Assembly (NCBI GenBank): GCA_008921705.1
Contig: VFFE01007789.1
Coordinates: forward strand, 3,307,777 to 3,371,776
Reading direction: 5' to 3'
DNA: 64,000 nt
From: Burhinus oedicnemus
Lineage: Eukaryota; Chordata; Aves; Charadriiformes; Burhinidae
Both the position numbers and the translations under genes were made by a program. The notes beneath the pieces were generated by a model, which was not told the DNA's origin, did not search any database, and was given only the letters and a program-made list of their open reading frames with translations. Of this stretch, positions 61,501 through 64,000 are shown piece by piece (position 1 is the stretch's first letter; each line of letters starts with the position of its first letter).

Positions 61501-64000
61501 GTTCCCTGCGGCCCACGGATGATACTTTACTTTTCAGCTGACTATTCTGCTCTCCACACCTCTTTTCCTCTTACTGGGAAAACTACATTAGGATGTGGTG
61601 CAACGGGAGAGTAGCAAGAGCATCACAGCCGAGTGCTAGAAATACAGAGTCCTGACAGAGGGCTTGCCCATCTGAGGTAAATTCAGGATAGATGGAGCTG
61701 TGTCAACATTACAAAAGAATTTAAAAAAAAAATGTCTATGCTGTAGTACTGTGATTCACTGTAAGTCTGATCCAAATATTATCAAATAGGAACACCTTAT
61801 TTTACTCTGTTGGGAATTAAAGCAAGCACTGGGCAAAGTGTATTGTCAGGGAAGTTTGATACTTCATAAAAACTTTTCTGATTTAACTGTAAAACTGTCT
61901 TTCCTCAGAGGGACGGTGGTGTGGTTGACTTAGACATATTAAGCACAGCCTTCTGGTTTTTTTGAGCTTGGATATTATTTGAGTCAAAAGGAACATGCAG
62001 ATAAATACCATCTTAGTTTAAGAAATCACAGTGTATTCCCCCATTTTTCATTGATACTGATTGAAAGATAATTGTAGGTGTTGGATTAGGTTCTAATATC
62101 AGGAGAATAGATTAACACTGTCATATTCAATCAATTTTTGTTGTGTTCTCTGCATAAATCAAGTCCAGAAGACGTCTTAACTAAGACAGTTAATTCCTAT
62201 CCTTTCACCTGACAGTAAAAACAGAGCCAGATCGAGATGATTTTATGTTCATTTATAGCTTATCACAGGGGACCATGAAGAAATTCACCAACACCTATGT
62301 CAGAATCAGGATGAAGTATTCAGACTCACAACCAGACAAACTGGGAAATGCTGAAGACCCAAAGCTCTTGTCCTACATTTCTTCCTGAACAGTGCATGGG
62401 TCCTCTCCACTCTAACCTACAGGACAAATGACAGCCTGAATCTGGTCTTCTGCCTAAATGTGAAGATGTCTGATAACCAGTCACTCTCTTGAAGAGACTA
62501 TCCTGTTTGAGGTAGGAGTCAGTGACTTTCAAGCTTCCAGACAATGATACTAATTTATTACTACTTAAATCTTCACAATTTCCTGCTATCCTTTACTGGA
62601 TAGAGGGCAGAAACTACAGCTAAATGCCGAAAAGCAAGAACTGGTACAAACATGATGTAACGCAGTAAAGTCCTGAGCCAAGTTCTGTTGAAGCAGCCAA
62701 ATTGCATCCCAGTGAACTATTTGAAACCATAAAACCATCAGTTCTGAGAAGCTGTACTCTACATGAGTGCCCAATACCAAATACTGCCAAGAAGTCTTAC
62801 TATATTTCACTTTTAGTAACCCAGACATTTGGGAAGCTTCCCCAGACAGCATGGACCCCCTCTGCCTATTTCCATCAGCTGAGAACCCAAGTGTGCTCCC
62901 ACAATTCTTTGCATTCAATCATTGAACGATTATGGTACTTTGAAGAAATTTTAACCAAAAAGTGGTGATCCAGTCCATAGTTCTGTGCAGTCTGAAGAAA
63001 CAGCCCCTTGAATTGTTATTCTGCTTCATTCAGGAGACAGTTCTCCTTCCCTCAAGTGTTATGATGTTTGCGAAGAAACCCACCTTTCAGATGATGGTTG
63101 TAACAGCTGTTGGTTTAGGACTCATGTTGAAATGACCACTCAGATCTAAGATCGTAAAACTTCCATCGCATTTTATGTGCTAAGTATGTATTTGTGTCAT
63201 TGTCCTAAGACATGTACAGAATTCTCCTGCTGAGATCCAAATGCCAACAAGATCCAGGCTTGAATTTGGAGTTCACCAGTGAAACAATTCAAACTGCCAC
63301 AGAGCTTGTGTTATGAAGTGTGTCCTCTGTCTATGCCTCACTCTCTTTTGCTCCGCTAGCCCCCCTTGGCTTGCCAATGGCTTTTGAACCTAGTCCTGAC
63401 AGCTTTGTAACCAGTTTGTGTTTGGTCAGTGCTTCCACACATAGTGAACCAACCATGCTGCACATCTGCCTATCGATCCTTTCACTTACTCCTGTTCCCC
63501 TTCACCAAATATCAACAGACATCTCTTCTTTTCCAGGTTGCCCTCCTGTGGCATTCACTGGGGGCATTGCCTTTGTGTTAGGCCACAGGCACCAGAAGTA
63601 TAGATGAATTTTAATTTCAAAGAAAATCTTTAAACGTTTTTTGAAGAACACATACAACTGACCTGTTTCTTCCCATGCAAGAGGGCAAAAGACCATCTCT
63701 TGACAGCTCTGACAGTTCTCCAAGTCCTCTAGGAAGTGTCTAAGAAACAAGAAAAGAAGGGAAAGTAAAATGGTTTGTCTGATTCTCTCTCCACCAAGAT
63801 AATGCAATTTGTCTTATGTTTTGTAATTAATTTGTATCAGAATCAAGGTTAGGAACCAAAGTAAATAATTCTGGCTTTTTCTCCTTTTTTCATTTCCTTT
63901 TACAATACTTTTGCAAACAGTATTTTTTCTTGACAATACCTGTTAGATTTGCTTCTGTCTTTTTGGCTCTTTATATGGTCAAGTATTATAAGTAATGTTC
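58534..64000. other. Single-copy DNA, no gene recognised
   Basis: No recognised gene or transposon. A 10-bp tandem duplication GTGAAATAAT lies at 60561-60580. From 62200 to 63800 the sequence is somewhat richer in GC and in 80-110-codon frames on both strands, but none carries a motif I recognise. Confidence 0.5.

Noticed and set aside
1..64000. CRISPR arrays, bacterial operons, ribosome-binding sites, tRNA or rRNA genes
   Set aside because: No evenly spaced repeats, no tRNA box A/box B pair with a cloverleaf and no rRNA sequence seen; the window is vertebrate nuclear DNA.

Overview
This window looks like intergenic or intronic DNA from a bird nuclear genome. The best evidence is a set of at least seven CR1 (chicken repeat 1) LINE copies. 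Several end in the CR1-type 3' terminus built on ATTCTATG-like octamers. The background is AT-rich, I saw no Alu-, B1- or tRNA-type SINE, and there is one solo retroviral LTR with avian-type architecture. I cannot name the species, and I could not assign any stretch to a known protein-coding host gene. The many open frames of 60-130 codons look like chance frames: none shows a recognisable domain apart from those inside CR1 copies.

Layout. 1-7254: AT-rich single-copy DNA with one short GC-rich hairpin (488-520) and a GT-rich tract (2898-2957). 7255-7535: an ancient CR1 reverse-transcriptase relic. 7536-15400: single-copy DNA with a (GT-rich)+C21 tract at 10353-10402. 15406-15554: a compact cluster of TATA box, initiator-like site, consensus 5' splice site and a long hairpin, which could be the promoter and first exon of a small plus-strand transcription unit. 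16945-17268: a CR1 3' fragment with an internal deletion. 17974-20870: the longest element, a 2.9-kb minus-strand CR1 that keeps almost all of ORF2 (endonuclease plus reverse transcriptase) but carries three stops in the endonuclease frame, about six frame changes and a D-to-E change in RT motif A. 20871-38149: single-copy DNA with GT/G-rich tracts (including a G28 run), a possible very old LINE relic near 27.6-28.0 kb and a candidate 30-nt microexon at 28629-28658. 38150-38836 and 40560-41100: two plus-strand CR1 3' portions, young and old respectively.

41290-41850 is a CpG island. It carries a near-perfect RFX X-box between two CCAAT boxes and is the strongest candidate gene promoter here. 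A short minus-strand coding-exon candidate (42130-42193, with an AAG|GTATGG donor) lies just beyond it. 43421-43831 holds an 86-codon and a 49-codon open frame in the same phase, separated by one stop; the second encodes a strong transmembrane helix with a basic tail, possibly a decayed membrane or envelope-type gene. 44407-44549: a short CR1 tail. 47167-47762: a solo LTR with TATA box, duplicated CCAAT motif, poly(A) signal and candidate 4-bp target-site duplication. 53137-53583 and 58390-58533: two more CR1 3' ends. The remainder is single-copy DNA in which I see no gene.

The window therefore reads as a gene-poor region with one clear CpG-island promoter, one possible TATA-type promoter, and a history of CR1 and LTR insertions. 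I found no evidence of a new multi-gene system. The items most worth checking are the X-box CpG island, the 15.4-16.1 kb promoter/exon cluster, the 86-nt hairpin overlapping it, and the transmembrane frame at 43.4-43.8 kb.
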